A stretch of DNA of 64,000 nt, taken from contig NZ_KB467824.1 in the NCBI RefSeq assembly GCF_000344615.1, positions 3,414,326 through 3,478,325 on the forward strand, in the 5' to 3' direction. Both the position numbers and the translations under genes were made by a program. A model generated the notes under the pieces. It searched no databases and was not told where the DNA came from. It saw nothing but the letters and a program-made list of their open reading frames with translations. Shown one piece after another: positions 57,120-64,000 of the stretch (position 1 is the stretch's first letter; each line of letters begins with the position of its first letter). Source of the stretch: Janthinobacterium sp. CG3. GTDB lineage: Bacteria; Pseudomonadota; Gammaproteobacteria; Burkholderiales; Burkholderiaceae_D.

Positions 57120-57512
57120 ATGGCAACAGCCAAAAAAACCCCAGTAGCAGCGCCAGCTAAAGAAGCTGCGGCAGCCAAACCTGCAGCAGTTAAAAAAGCA
57201 GCACCAGCAAAAGCGGCAGCAAAGCCAGCAGTGAAAAAAGCGGCGGCTCCGGCAGTTCCACGCAAGCCGAACGCAGCGTTCATGAAAGCGATGACACCGT
57301 CCACAGTCTTGGCCGCCGTCGTTGGCGCGGACCCATTGCCGCGTACCGAAGTGACCAAAAAAGTGTGGGACTACATCAAAAAGCTCGACCTGCAAGATCC
57401 GGCGAACCGCCGCATGATCAATGCCGACGACAAGCTCAAAGCTGTGTTCGGCGGCAAAGCCCAAGTGTCCATGTTTGAAATGACCAAGCTCATCTCCGAT
57501 CATTTGAAATAA
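57120..57512 (+). CDS. SWIB/MDM2-domain protein with H1-like N-terminal tail
   Basis: A 130-residue protein in two parts. Residues 1-50 are an Ala/Lys/Pro tail like that of the H1-like protein at 40.3-41.5 kb (MATAKKTPVAAPAKEAAAAK). The rest is a SWIB domain (AFMKAMTPSTVLAAVVGADP, VTKKVWDYIKKLDLQDPANR, then DDKLKAVFGGKAQVSMFEMT), a fold best known from eukaryotic chromatin remodellers. It likely binds DNA. ATG 57120 follows a strong AAGGAGG. A good terminator follows 33 bp after the stop. It uses fewer GC-rich codons than its neighbours. Confidence 0.92.
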   Translation: MATAKKTPVAAPAKEAAAAKPAAVKKAAPAKAAAKPAVKKAAAPAVPRKPNAAFMKAMTPSTVLAAVVGADPLPRTEVTKKVWDYIKKLDLQDPANRRMINADDKLKAVFGGKAQVSMFEMTKLISDHLK

Positions 57513-57545
57513 TAGAACGCGGTCGGCTCCGGTGGCCGATCGGAG

Positions 57546-57581
57546 TGCCCCTGTCGCCAGCGCGATCGGGGCATTTTTTTT
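57546..57581 (+). terminator. Intrinsic terminator after the SWIB gene
   Basis: TGCCCC and GGGGCA arms, with an inner CGC/GCG pairing, are followed by eight or more T residues (57574-57581). It lies 33 bp past the SWIB stop on the same strand. Confidence 0.85.
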
Positions 57582-57656
57582 GCCCGGCCAACACCCCGCT
57601 TGCCGACTTAGGACCCACGGCGAAGAGCGCCGCTGGTTTTCTTGGCGGCGCCGCCA

Positions 57657-58298
57657 TTACATCGCCGTCAGCTCCCAGCGCTTCCACGCCGTCAGCACGG
57701 CGTTCGGGTATTCCGGCCGGCCGCGGCTGCCGTTATAGCGCCCCAGCGCCAGGTACAGGTTGCCGCCCTCCATGTCGACGTACATGCGCAGGATGGCGCA
57801 GCCGTAGCGCAGATTGGTTTGCATGTGGAACAGCTTGCGCCGGTCGCTGTCGCCGATCACGCCGGTCCAGAACGGCATCACCTGCATATAGCCGCGCGCC
57901 CCCGCCATCGACACCGCGTACTTGCGGTAGGCCGATTCAACCTGGATCAGGCCCAGCACCAGGGCCGGGTCGAGGCCGGCGCGGCGCGCCTCGTACCAGG
58001 CCGCCTCGAGGAACTCGGTGCGCACCTGCGCGTCCGGCAGCTTGCGCGCCAGCCGCTGCGACATCTGCGCCAGCCAGTTTTCGTAATGCAGGCGGTCCTT
58101 GTCGGCGCTGAACGTCTGCCGCGGCGGGCGGTCGTCCTTGATCGCGTGCGACAGCGCCAGCCGGACCGAGTCGGCCAGCGCCTCCTCCTTCTGGTTGCCG
58201 GCGCGCGCGCCGCCGCCGCCCATCAGGCCGGCGGCCAGCAGCAGCGCGCCGCTCCAGCGCCACGGCGCGCCGCGCCCGCTAAGCGAGAGCGCTCTCAC
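57657..58298 (-). CDS. Lytic transglycosylase (Slt-type domain)
   Basis: A 213-residue secreted peptidoglycan lytic enzyme. A signal segment lies in [20 protein letters not shown]. The catalytic domain has the Glu of [20 protein letters not shown], then [15 protein letters not shown] and [14 protein letters not shown], with [14 protein letters not shown] at the end; these follow the soluble lytic transglycosylase order. The GTG at 58298 overlaps the proS stop by four bases, so it is coupled to proS. Confidence 0.92.
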   Translation of the reverse strand: MRALSLSGRGAPWRWSGALLLAAGLMGGGGARAGNQKEEALADSVRLALSHAIKDDRPPRQTFSADKDRLHYENWLAQMSQRLARKLPDAQVRTEFLEAAWYEARRAGLDPALVLGLIQVESAYRKYAVSMAGARGYMQVMPFWTGVIGDSDRRKLFHMQTNLRYGCAILRMYVDMEGGNLYLALGRYNGSRGRPEYPNAVLTAWKRWELTAM

Positions 58299-60031
58299 TT
58301 CCGCATCTGGCCCTGGACGAAGCCGACGATGTCGGCCAGCGCCACGGCGGTGGCCTCGGTGTCGCGGCGGCCCTGGTATTCCAGGTTGCCTTCCTTGAGG
58401 CCGCGCTCGCCGATGACGACGCGGTGCGGCACGCCGATCAACTCCCAGTCGGCGAACATCGCGCCCGGGCGCAGGCCGCGGTCGTCGACGATGACGTCGA
58501 CGCCCGCCGCTTGCAGGGCCGCGTACAGCTGGTCGGTTTCGGCCTTGACCAGTTCGCTGCGGTCGTAGTTCATCGGGCACAGCACCAGCTCGAACGGCGC
58601 GATCGCGGTCGGCCAGATGATGCCCTTGTCGTCGAAGTTCTGCTCGATCGCCGCGCCCAGGATGCGCGTCACGCCGATGCCGTAGCACCCCATCTGCAGC
58701 GGCGCCGGCTTGCCGTTTTCGTCGAGGAAGGTGGCCTTCATGCTCTGCGAATACGAGGTGCCGAGCTGGAACACGTGGCCCACTTCGATGCCGCGCTCGA
58801 TCGCCAGCACGCCCTGGCCGTCCGGCGAGGCGTCGCCTTCGACGACGTTGCGCAGGTCGGCGACAATGGCCGGCTCGGCCATGTCGCGGCCCCAGTTGGC
58901 GCCGGTGTAGTGGAAGTCGGCGTCGTTGGCGCCGCAGCAGAAGTCGCTCATGTTGGCGACGGTGCGGTCGGCAACCACGGTGACCGGCGCCTTGGTGCCG
59001 ATCGGCCCCAGGTAGCCCGGCACGGTGCCGTACACTTCCAGCAGCTCGGCCTCGGTGGAGAAGCGGTGGCCGGCCAGGCCGGCGATCTTGCCGACCTTGA
59101 CTTCGTTGAGTTCATGGTCGCCGCGCAGCAGCAGCATCCAGTATTGTTTCGCGACCTTGCCGTCCTTCTCGCCGTCGACCGTCAGCGCGATGGTTTTCAG
59201 CGTCCGCTCCAGCTTCAGGCCGAGCAGGGCCGCCACGGTTTCGCACTTGACCGTGCCCGGCGTCGAGGTCTTGACCAGCTGCTGCGCCGGCGCGGCGCGC
59301 GCGGCGGCCAGCGGCAGCGCCTCGGCCGCCTCCATGTTGGCGGCGTAGTCGGAGCTCGGGCAGTAGACGATGGCGTCTTCGCCGGTGCTGGCGATGACGT
59401 GGAACTCATGCGAGCCGGAGCCGCCGATGGCGCCGTTGTCGGCCGCCACCGCGCGGAACTTCAGGCCGAAGCGGGTGAAGATCTTGACGTAGGCGTCGAA
59501 CATCACCTTGTACGACGCCTGCAGGCCGGCGACGTCGCGGTCGAACGAGTAGGCGTCCTTCATGGTGAATTCGCGCCCGCGCATCAGGCCGAAACGCGGC
59601 CGGCGCTCGTCGCGGAACTTGGTCTGGATATGGTAAAAATTCAGCGGCAGCTGGCGGTAGGACTTGATCTCGGAGCGCACCACGTCGGTGATAACCTCTT
59701 CCGACGTCGGCTGGATCGCGTAGTCGCGGCCGTGGCGGTCCTTCACGCGCAGCAATTCGGCGCCCATCTTGTCCCAGCGCCCGGTCTCCTGCCACAGCTC
59801 GGCCGGCTGGACCAAAGGCATCAGCAGCTCGATGCCGGCGGCCTCGTTCATCTCCTCGCGGATGATGGCCTCGACCTTGCGGATGACGCGCAGGCCCATC
59901 GGCATGTAGGTGTAAATGCCCGAACCGATGCGCTTGATCATGCCGGCGCGCATCATCAATTGGTGGCTGACGATTTCGGCGTCAGATGGGGCTTCTTTGA
60001 GCGTTGAGATAAAAAAACGGGAGGCGCGCAT
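58295..60031 (-). CDS. proS: Prolyl-tRNA synthetase
   Basis: A 578-residue class II synthetase of the bacterial type. Motif regions are seen in [20 protein letters not shown], then [18 protein letters not shown], followed by [20 protein letters not shown] (motif 2) with [12 protein letters not shown]. The editing (INS) domain occupies the middle, and [20 protein letters not shown] is motif 3. The C-terminal anticodon-binding domain is [17 protein letters not shown] onwards. It is divergent from rppH. Confidence 0.98.
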   Translation of the reverse strand: MRASRFFISTLKEAPSDAEIVSHQLMMRAGMIKRIGSGIYTYMPMGLRVIRKVEAIIREEMNEAAGIELLMPLVQPAELWQETGRWDKMGAELLRVKDRHGRDYAIQPTSEEVITDVVRSEIKSYRQLPLNFYHIQTKFRDERRPRFGLMRGREFTMKDAYSFDRDVAGLQASYKVMFDAYVKIFTRFGLKFRAVAADNGAIGGSGSHEFHVIASTGEDAIVYCPSSDYAANMEAAEALPLAAARAAPAQQLVKTSTPGTVKCETVAALLGLKLERTLKTIALTVDGEKDGKVAKQYWMLLLRGDHELNEVKVGKIAGLAGHRFSTEAELLEVYGTVPGYLGPIGTKAPVTVVADRTVANMSDFCCGANDADFHYTGANWGRDMAEPAIVADLRNVVEGDASPDGQGVLAIERGIEVGHVFQLGTSYSQSMKATFLDENGKPAPLQMGCYGIGVTRILGAAIEQNFDDKGIIWPTAIAPFELVLCPMNYDRSELVKAETDQLYAALQAAGVDVIVDDRGLRPGAMFADWELIGVPHRVVIGERGLKEGNLEYQGRRDTEATAVALADIVGFVQGQMRK

Positions 60032-60234
60032 AACGGTGAATTCTTTTTAAAAAGAGAGGGTTATAATCAACCTAATTTTAAAGGATTAGCTGGCTGATGC
60101 GTCCATACTTTATACAAATGCGTGCAATTGGTGCCACTCCGACCGTTTTCGTACCCCGAAAACGCTGCCGGCGTGCGGAGTTGTGGGCAAAAATGTAAAA
60201 AAGACGCTCGGCCGCAGAAAGTTTGAGGTGCACT

Positions 60235-60906
60235 ATGCTCGATCGTGAAGGGTTCCGGCCCAACGTCGGCATCATCCTGCTAAACGCCCAAAATGAGGTG
60301 TGGTGGGGAAAACGGGTGCGCGAGCACTCGTGGCAGTTTCCGCAAGGCGGCATCAAGTACGGGGAAACCCCCGAACAGGCCATGTTTCGTGAACTGGAAG
60401 AGGAGATAGGACTAAGGCAGGAACACGTCAAGATTGTCGGCCGCACGCGCGACTGGTTGCGCTACGAAGTGCCGGACCATTTCATCAAACGCGAAATCCG
60501 CGGCCACTACCGGGGGCAAAAGCAGATTTGGTTCCTGCTGCGTATGTGCGCCCGCGACAACGACGTCAACCTGCGCCTGACCGACCACCCGGAGTTCGAC
60601 GCCTGGCGTTGGCACGAGTACTGGGTGCCGCTGGACGTCGTCATCGAGTTCAAGCGCGACGTCTACCAGAGGGCGCTGCAGGAACTGTCGCGCTTCCTGA
60701 CGTGGCCGGTGCACGGCAACCCGCCGCCGCACCGGCACACCTCGCGCTACCTGCGCCAGCCGCACGCGCCGCGCACGCACGAGGCGCAGCACTGCGAAGC
60801 GCAGCACTGCGAGGCGCTGGAGGCGGCGGTGGCGGTGGCGGTGGCCGAGCCGGCCGCCGAGCCCACCCCGGAACCGGCGCTGCTGGCGCCGGAGCACAAG
60901 GAGTAG
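60235..60906 (+). CDS. rppH: RNA pyrophosphohydrolase RppH
   Basis: A 223-residue Nudix enzyme that removes pyrophosphate from the 5' end of mRNA and triggers decay. The Nudix box is [20 protein letters not shown] followed by IGL. The N terminus is [20 protein letters not shown] and the core ends in [13 protein letters not shown]. The C-terminal 60 residues are a Pro/His/Ala-rich tail with a short tandem repeat ([10 protein letters not shown]). ATG 60235 with GAGGTG upstream is preferred to the slightly earlier start. Confidence 0.93.
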   Translation: MLDREGFRPNVGIILLNAQNEVWWGKRVREHSWQFPQGGIKYGETPEQAMFRELEEEIGLRQEHVKIVGRTRDWLRYEVPDHFIKREIRGHYRGQKQIWFLLRMCARDNDVNLRLTDHPEFDAWRWHEYWVPLDVVIEFKRDVYQRALQELSRFLTWPVHGNPPPHRHTSRYLRQPHAPRTHEAQHCEAQHCEALEAAVAVAVAEPAAEPTPEPALLAPEHKE

Positions 60907-60930
60907 GCGCCGGCCGGCGGCAAAACAAAA

Positions 60931-60956
60931 CGGGCATCCAAGGATGCCCGTTTTTT
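60931..60956 (+). terminator. Intrinsic terminator after rppH
   Basis: The stem CGGGCATCC with its near mirror GGATGCCCG is followed by TTTTTT. It lies 24 bp past the rppH stop. Confidence 0.9.
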
Positions 60957-61036
60957 ACATTTATCCCTGTACAGAGTACACATAATCGACACGGGGGTAC
61001 AATGTCGGCTGCTCCAATTAGCCCAGTGACCCAACG

Positions 61037-61459
61037 ATGTTTACTCCCTCCTCCGACGATGTACGCCGTTTCTTCTGCGACATCTACCGCAAGCACCACG
61101 CCAAGGAAATTCTCAGTCCGCTCGAAGCAATCGCGCTCGACTGGATCGTCCAGCACCCCGAATACGAAAGCGATCTGGGCGACGTCGACGCGGCGTTGGC
61201 GCGCGACTACTCGGTCGACGGCGGCCAAGCCAACCCCTTCCTGCACTTGTCGATGCACCTGACCATCGCGGAGCAAATCGCGGTGGACCGCCCGAGCGGC
61301 GTCCGCGCGGCCAGCCAAAGCCTGGCGCAGCGGCTCGACTCCGAACACGCGGCGCACCACCAGATGATGGAATGCTTGGGCCAGATGATCTGGAACTCGC
61401 AGCGCGCCGGCCTGCCGCCGGACGGCGCCGCCTACCTCGAATGCGTGCGCCGGCGCTAA
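61037..61459 (+). CDS. DUF1841-family protein
   Basis: A 140-residue, mostly helical soluble protein of the DUF1841 family. Characteristic segments are MFTPSSDDVRRFFCDIYRKH, then LSPLEAIALDWIVQHPEYES, and NPFLHLSMHLTIAEQIAVDR. The function is unknown. It is followed by the convergent MOSC gene. The start at ATG 61037 is chosen by homology. Confidence 0.88.
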   Translation: MFTPSSDDVRRFFCDIYRKHHAKEILSPLEAIALDWIVQHPEYESDLGDVDAALARDYSVDGGQANPFLHLSMHLTIAEQIAVDRPSGVRAASQSLAQRLDSEHAAHHQMMECLGQMIWNSQRAGLPPDGAAYLECVRRR

Positions 61460-61550
61460 GCTTGCGACAGGCGTCGCCCCACTAGACCTCAAAGGGTTGT
61501 TGGCGGTGCCGGAGCACATGCAAGCCGAGCTGGTCGGCAAAGAGCAAAGC

Positions 61551-62261
61551 TCATCGCCGGCCCTGCTCCACATCGAACAACTCGCTTCCTTCCCAGCGCG
61601 CTTTGCCAGACTGGCTGCGCATCGGCACCAGCTTTTCCGATAGGCCCAGATCCCGCGCCATTCTCGGAAAAACCCGGCAGTAGCTGGTCGACACGCCCGC
61701 AAGGCGCGCGAGCTGCTTGTATTCCAGCACCATATCGTCGGGGACGGACTGCAAAATGCGCACGACGCGCTCACGCCAGTCGTCCGACCAACCGGGCAGC
61801 GAACGCTGCAGGCAGGCGACGGCATCGCCGGGCCTGACCTCGCCGCCGCGCACCACCCGCGCCAACATGCCTCGATGGGCGCCGATCCGTTTGGACAGAC
61901 CTGGCTGGTGGGCATCGAGGTGGCCACATGGTTCGCATTGGAACGTCAGCCAAAGCACCGCCTGCGGACCTATCCTTAACAACGCGCCCGACCGCAACAC
62001 CGAACTATCCAGATCCAATAACAGGTTTTCACGCAGCGCGTTGGCCTCAAGCCGGTATTGATCGTAGGCGTGTACGCCGGCGAGCAACACCTGCCGGGGC
62101 GAGAGCGTGTCCGCGTGGACATCGCCGTCCAGCCCCACGCCGGCGATCGCCACGGCGGCGGGCACGACGCCGGGCTGCGCCGACCGGGCCGATCGGACCC
62201 GAAGCGATCGAACAGTGCCAATCGCCGCCACCGGTTCGGCCACATTAATGCGTTTGTCCAT
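61551..62261 (-). CDS. MOSC-domain protein with C-terminal MGMT-like winged helix
   Basis: A 236-residue protein. The N-terminal MOSC domain has GVGLDGDVHADTLSPRQVLL, NALRENLLLDLDSSVLRSGA and LTFQCEPCGHLDAHQPGLSK with the conserved Cys, then GMLARVVRGGEVRPGDAVAC. MOSC domains bind sulfur and molybdenum-cofactor-related groups. The C-terminal 75 residues (ERVVRILQSVPDDMVLEYKQ, LARLAGVSTSYCRVFPRMAR, then LVPMRSQSG) resemble the DNA-binding half of O6-alkylguanine transferases, with VPMRS in place of PCHRV. Such a C-terminal half would lack the alkyl acceptor. Confidence 0.78.
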   Translation of the reverse strand: MDKRINVAEPVAAIGTVRSLRVRSARSAQPGVVPAAVAIAGVGLDGDVHADTLSPRQVLLAGVHAYDQYRLEANALRENLLLDLDSSVLRSGALLRIGPQAVLWLTFQCEPCGHLDAHQPGLSKRIGAHRGMLARVVRGGEVRPGDAVACLQRSLPGWSDDWRERVVRILQSVPDDMVLEYKQLARLAGVSTSYCRVFPRMARDLGLSEKLVPMRSQSGKARWEGSELFDVEQGRR

Positions 62262-62295
62262 GGCTATTTTTTACGGCAAGTTCTGCTTAGAAAAG

Positions 62296-62326
62296 AAAAA
62301 AGCCACGAAACGAACGTGGCTTTTTT
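62296..62326. terminator. Bidirectional intrinsic terminator
   Basis: An A-run, GCCACG, a short loop, CGTGGC and a T-run form a compact stem between the cytochrome c gene on the right and the MOSC gene on the left. It lies 24 bp past the cytochrome c stop and 35 bp upstream of the MOSC start. Confidence 0.85.
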
Positions 62327-62349
62327 CTTGTCCAACCGGGCCGCGCGTC

Positions 62350-62691
62350 TTAGCGGTGCAGCACCAGGCCGGTAGGCAGGCTGTGCATGTAAGCTGCCAA
62401 ATCCTTGATGTCCTGGTTGGTCAACGGTTTGACTTGGCCGGTCATGATGGCGTTGTTGCGCCCGTTCGGGGCGTCGCCGCGCTTGTAGGCGGTCAGCGCG
62501 TGTTCCAGGTAGTCCTTGTGCTGGCCGGCCAGTTTCGGGTATGAAGGGTCGATCGGCGAACCGAGGTCCTTGCCGTGGCAGGCGGCGCAGCTGTATTTTT
62601 CGGCCAGCGCCTTGCCGGCGTCGATGTTGCCGCCAGCGAAGGCGCTCAAGGAGATGGCGGAGCAGATCAGGGCGGTGAGTATTTTTTTCAT
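62350..62691 (-). CDS. Small monohaem cytochrome c (class I type)
   Basis: A 113-residue secreted protein. A signal peptide (MKKILTALICSAISLSAFAG) is followed by the haem motif CAACH in AEKYSCAACHGKDLG and the axial Met probably in NAIMTGQVKPLTNQDIKDLA. ATG 62691 has GAGGA upstream and is preferred to ATG 62706, which overlaps the upstream stop. It follows a related cytochrome by 11 bp, probably one operon. The electron partner is not visible. Confidence 0.9.
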   Translation of the reverse strand: MKKILTALICSAISLSAFAGGNIDAGKALAEKYSCAACHGKDLGSPIDPSYPKLAGQHKDYLEHALTAYKRGDAPNGRNNAIMTGQVKPLTNQDIKDLAAYMHSLPTGLVLHR

Positions 62692-62702
62692 GTTCTTGTT
62701 CC

Positions 62703-63032
62703 TCATTTCGTCTTGGTTTGCTGCGAGTAGTATGCGGCAACGTCAGCGATGTCCTGGTCCGACAGGCTGGCGGCAATGCCCTTCATGCTCGGGTGCTTGC
62801 GATCGCCCTTTTGATAGGCTTTCAACGCGCTTTCGATATACTTGGCCGACTGGCCACCGATCATCGGCACCTGGAAAACTTCCGGGAAGGTCGCTTTGTA
62901 TCCTGGGATGCCGTGGCAACCGATACACATTTCAACCTTGGCGGTGGCGGCCTTGGCGTTTCCAACGATGTCCGCCGCTGCGGCGACAGTGGCCATGCCG
63001 GCGAGCACGAGAAGTGCGATGATTTTTTTCAT
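62703..63032 (-). CDS. Small monohaem cytochrome c (class I type)
   Basis: A 109-residue secreted protein. A signal peptide (MKKIIALLVLAGMATVAAAA) is followed by CIGCH in AKVEMCIGCHGIPGYKATFP and a possible axial Met in HPSMKGIAASLSDQDIADVA. It and the next cytochrome resemble each other (both have Tyr-rich and SDQDIADVAAYY-like ends), suggesting an old duplication. ATG 63032 is chosen because the hydrophobic signal begins there. Confidence 0.9.
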   Translation of the reverse strand: MKKIIALLVLAGMATVAAAADIVGNAKAATAKVEMCIGCHGIPGYKATFPEVFQVPMIGGQSAKYIESALKAYQKGDRKHPSMKGIAASLSDQDIADVAAYYSQQTKTK

Positions 63033-63301
63033 GGTGGCAAAGGTAATCAGTGGTAATCGGGGATAAGGCGGGTGCAAACGTTGAGCTTTACACTAACAAC
63101 CTGCGATTCTAACCCAAGACGTTCCCGCAAGTCCACTTTGAATGCGCGCCGTGTGGAAGCGCAACCTCGCCGCCGCTTCCCCCCTCGCGCGCCGGCGCCG
63201 CGGGGTGACCGGGCGGGCCACCATGGCCGTTTTGCGCGGTTCTGTCTTATACTCGGCGTAACCGCAACATTCTTCCACTTTACACTGTGATCGACACGTC
63301 C

Positions 63302-64000
63302 ATGCACGCACCTCAAGGCCAAGGCCACCGCTTCCAGGGTTCCGACAACTACGTCGCCACCGCCGACCTGAAACTGGCGGTCAACGCCGCGCTGACCTTG
63401 CAGCGCCCGCTGCTGATCAAGGGCGAGCCGGGCACCGGCAAGACCATGCTGGCCGAGGAGGTGGCGGCGGCGCTGAACATGCCGCTGATGCAATGGCACA
63501 TCAAGTCGACCACCAAGGCCCAGCAGGGCCTGTACGAGTACGACGCCGTCTCGCGCCTGCGCGACTCGCAACTGGGCGACGAGCGCGTGCGCGACATCCA
63601 CAACTACATCGTCAAGGGCGTGCTGTGGCAAGCCTTCACGGCGCCCGAGCCGGTGGTGCTGTTGATCGACGAGATCGACAAGGCCGACATCGAGTTCCCG
63701 AACGACTTGCTGCGCGAACTAGACCGCATGGAGTTCTACGTCTACGAAACGCGCGAGATGGTGGTGGCCAGGCACCGGCCGCTGGTGATCATCACCTCCA
63801 ACAATGAAAAAGAGTTGCCGGACGCCTTCCTGCGCCGCTGCTTCTTCCACTACATCAAGTTCCCCGACAAGGACACGATGGAGCAGATCGTCGCCGTGCA
63901 CTTCCCGACCCTGAAGAAGGATTTGCTGGCGCAGGCGCTGCAAACCTTTTACGCGGTGCGCGACGTCGCCGGCCTGAAGAAGAAACCGTCGACGTCGGAA
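63302..64000 (+). CDS. MoxR-type AAA+ ATPase (cut by right edge)
   Basis: The reading frame starts with ATG 63302 (MHAPQGQGHRFQGSDNYVAT) and runs off the right edge after about 233 codons; a GTG 15 bp earlier is in frame. Walker A is PLLIKGEPGTGKTMLAEEVA, Walker B is VVLLIDEIDKADIEFPNDLL and sensor 1 is PLVIITSNNEKELPDAFLRR, the MoxR/RavA pattern. MoxR ATPases act as chaperones, often with von Willebrand A-domain proteins encoded downstream, outside this window. Confidence 0.9.
   Translation, partial: MHAPQGQGHRFQGSDNYVATADLKLAVNAALTLQRPLLIKGEPGTGKTMLAEEVAAALNMPLMQWHIKSTTKAQQGLYEYDAVSRLRDSQLGDERVRDIHNYIVKGVLWQAFTAPEPVVLLIDEIDKADIEFPNDLLRELDRMEFYVYETREMVVARHRPLVIITSNNEKELPDAFLRRCFFHYIKFPDKDTMEQIVAVHFPTLKKDLLAQALQTFYAVRDVAGLKKKPSTSE

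Overview
The window is chromosomal DNA of a very GC-rich betaproteobacterium. Gene content and local order (pilG-pilH-pilI-pilJ-chpA next to rubredoxin, thiD-like and hemL; ccsA-pilS-pilR-ampD; ffh, SWIB, lytic transglycosylase, proS, rppH; accB-accC-prmA; paired small cytochromes c) suggest Burkholderiales, most likely Oxalobacteraceae (Massilia/Duganella/Janthinobacterium type). That placement is inferred from gene content, not from a database search. I saw no rRNA, tRNA, insertion sequence, prophage or CRISPR array.

Layout. 1-4.3 kb: twitching-motility chemosensory genes on the minus strand, with the CheA-like kinase cut by the left edge. 4.4-6.8 kb: rubredoxin, divergent from a ThiD-like kinase and hemL. 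6.9-9.3 kb: a three-gene GST / PNPOx-fold / TetR operon with a perfect 16-bp palindrome inside its promoter. 9.3-12.5 kb: AraC regulator, EamA exporter, a secreted hypothetical protein and a HAD phosphatase. 12.9-20.9 kb: a sugar-alcohol catabolic locus (AraC regulator, ribose-type ABC importer, zinc-dependent polyol dehydrogenase, FGGY kinase, L-xylulose-reductase-like SDR). 21-24.7 kb: a divergent NRAMP-family transporter, a cyanovirin-N-type lectin, CorA and a small membrane protein.

24.7-31.9 kb is one long minus-strand run, mpl-yqiA-ubiC-RNB exonuclease-tonB-aroE-mtgA, with several 4-base stop/start overlaps. 32-39.2 kb (plus strand): a conserved hypothetical, a TlpA thioredoxin, aroQ, accB-accC-prmA, a DUF3426 zinc-ribbon protein and a PfkB kinase. 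39.3-46.8 kb (minus): YggU and YggT proteins, a long Ala/Lys-repeat histone-H1-like protein, a gene-free stretch with signals for a small RNA, then nrdB and nrdA, with NrdR boxes upstream of nrdA. 46.8-51.6 kb: ampD, pilR, pilS, a small membrane protein and a CcsA-like protein, all transcribed leftward.

51.7-55.3 kb: a sulfonate/nitrate-type ABC importer and an orphan periplasmic binding protein. 55.5-61.5 kb: ffh, a SWIB-domain protein, lytic transglycosylase, proS, rppH and a DUF1841 protein. 61.5-64 kb: a MOSC protein with an unusual C-terminal domain, two small cytochromes c and a MoxR-type AAA+ ATPase cut by the right edge.

Functionally the window joins type IV pilus control (ChpA-Pil and PilS-PilR), envelope synthesis and recycling (Mpl, MtgA, AmpD, lytic transglycosylase), core biosynthesis (haem, shikimate, ubiquinone, fatty acid, dNTP) and several accessory uptake systems. 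Most of it is ordinary housekeeping sequence. The points most worth following are the GST/TetR operator, the candidate small RNA upstream of the histone-like gene, the CVNH lectin, the polyol operon, the atypical NRAMP and ThiD proteins, and the MOSC fusion.
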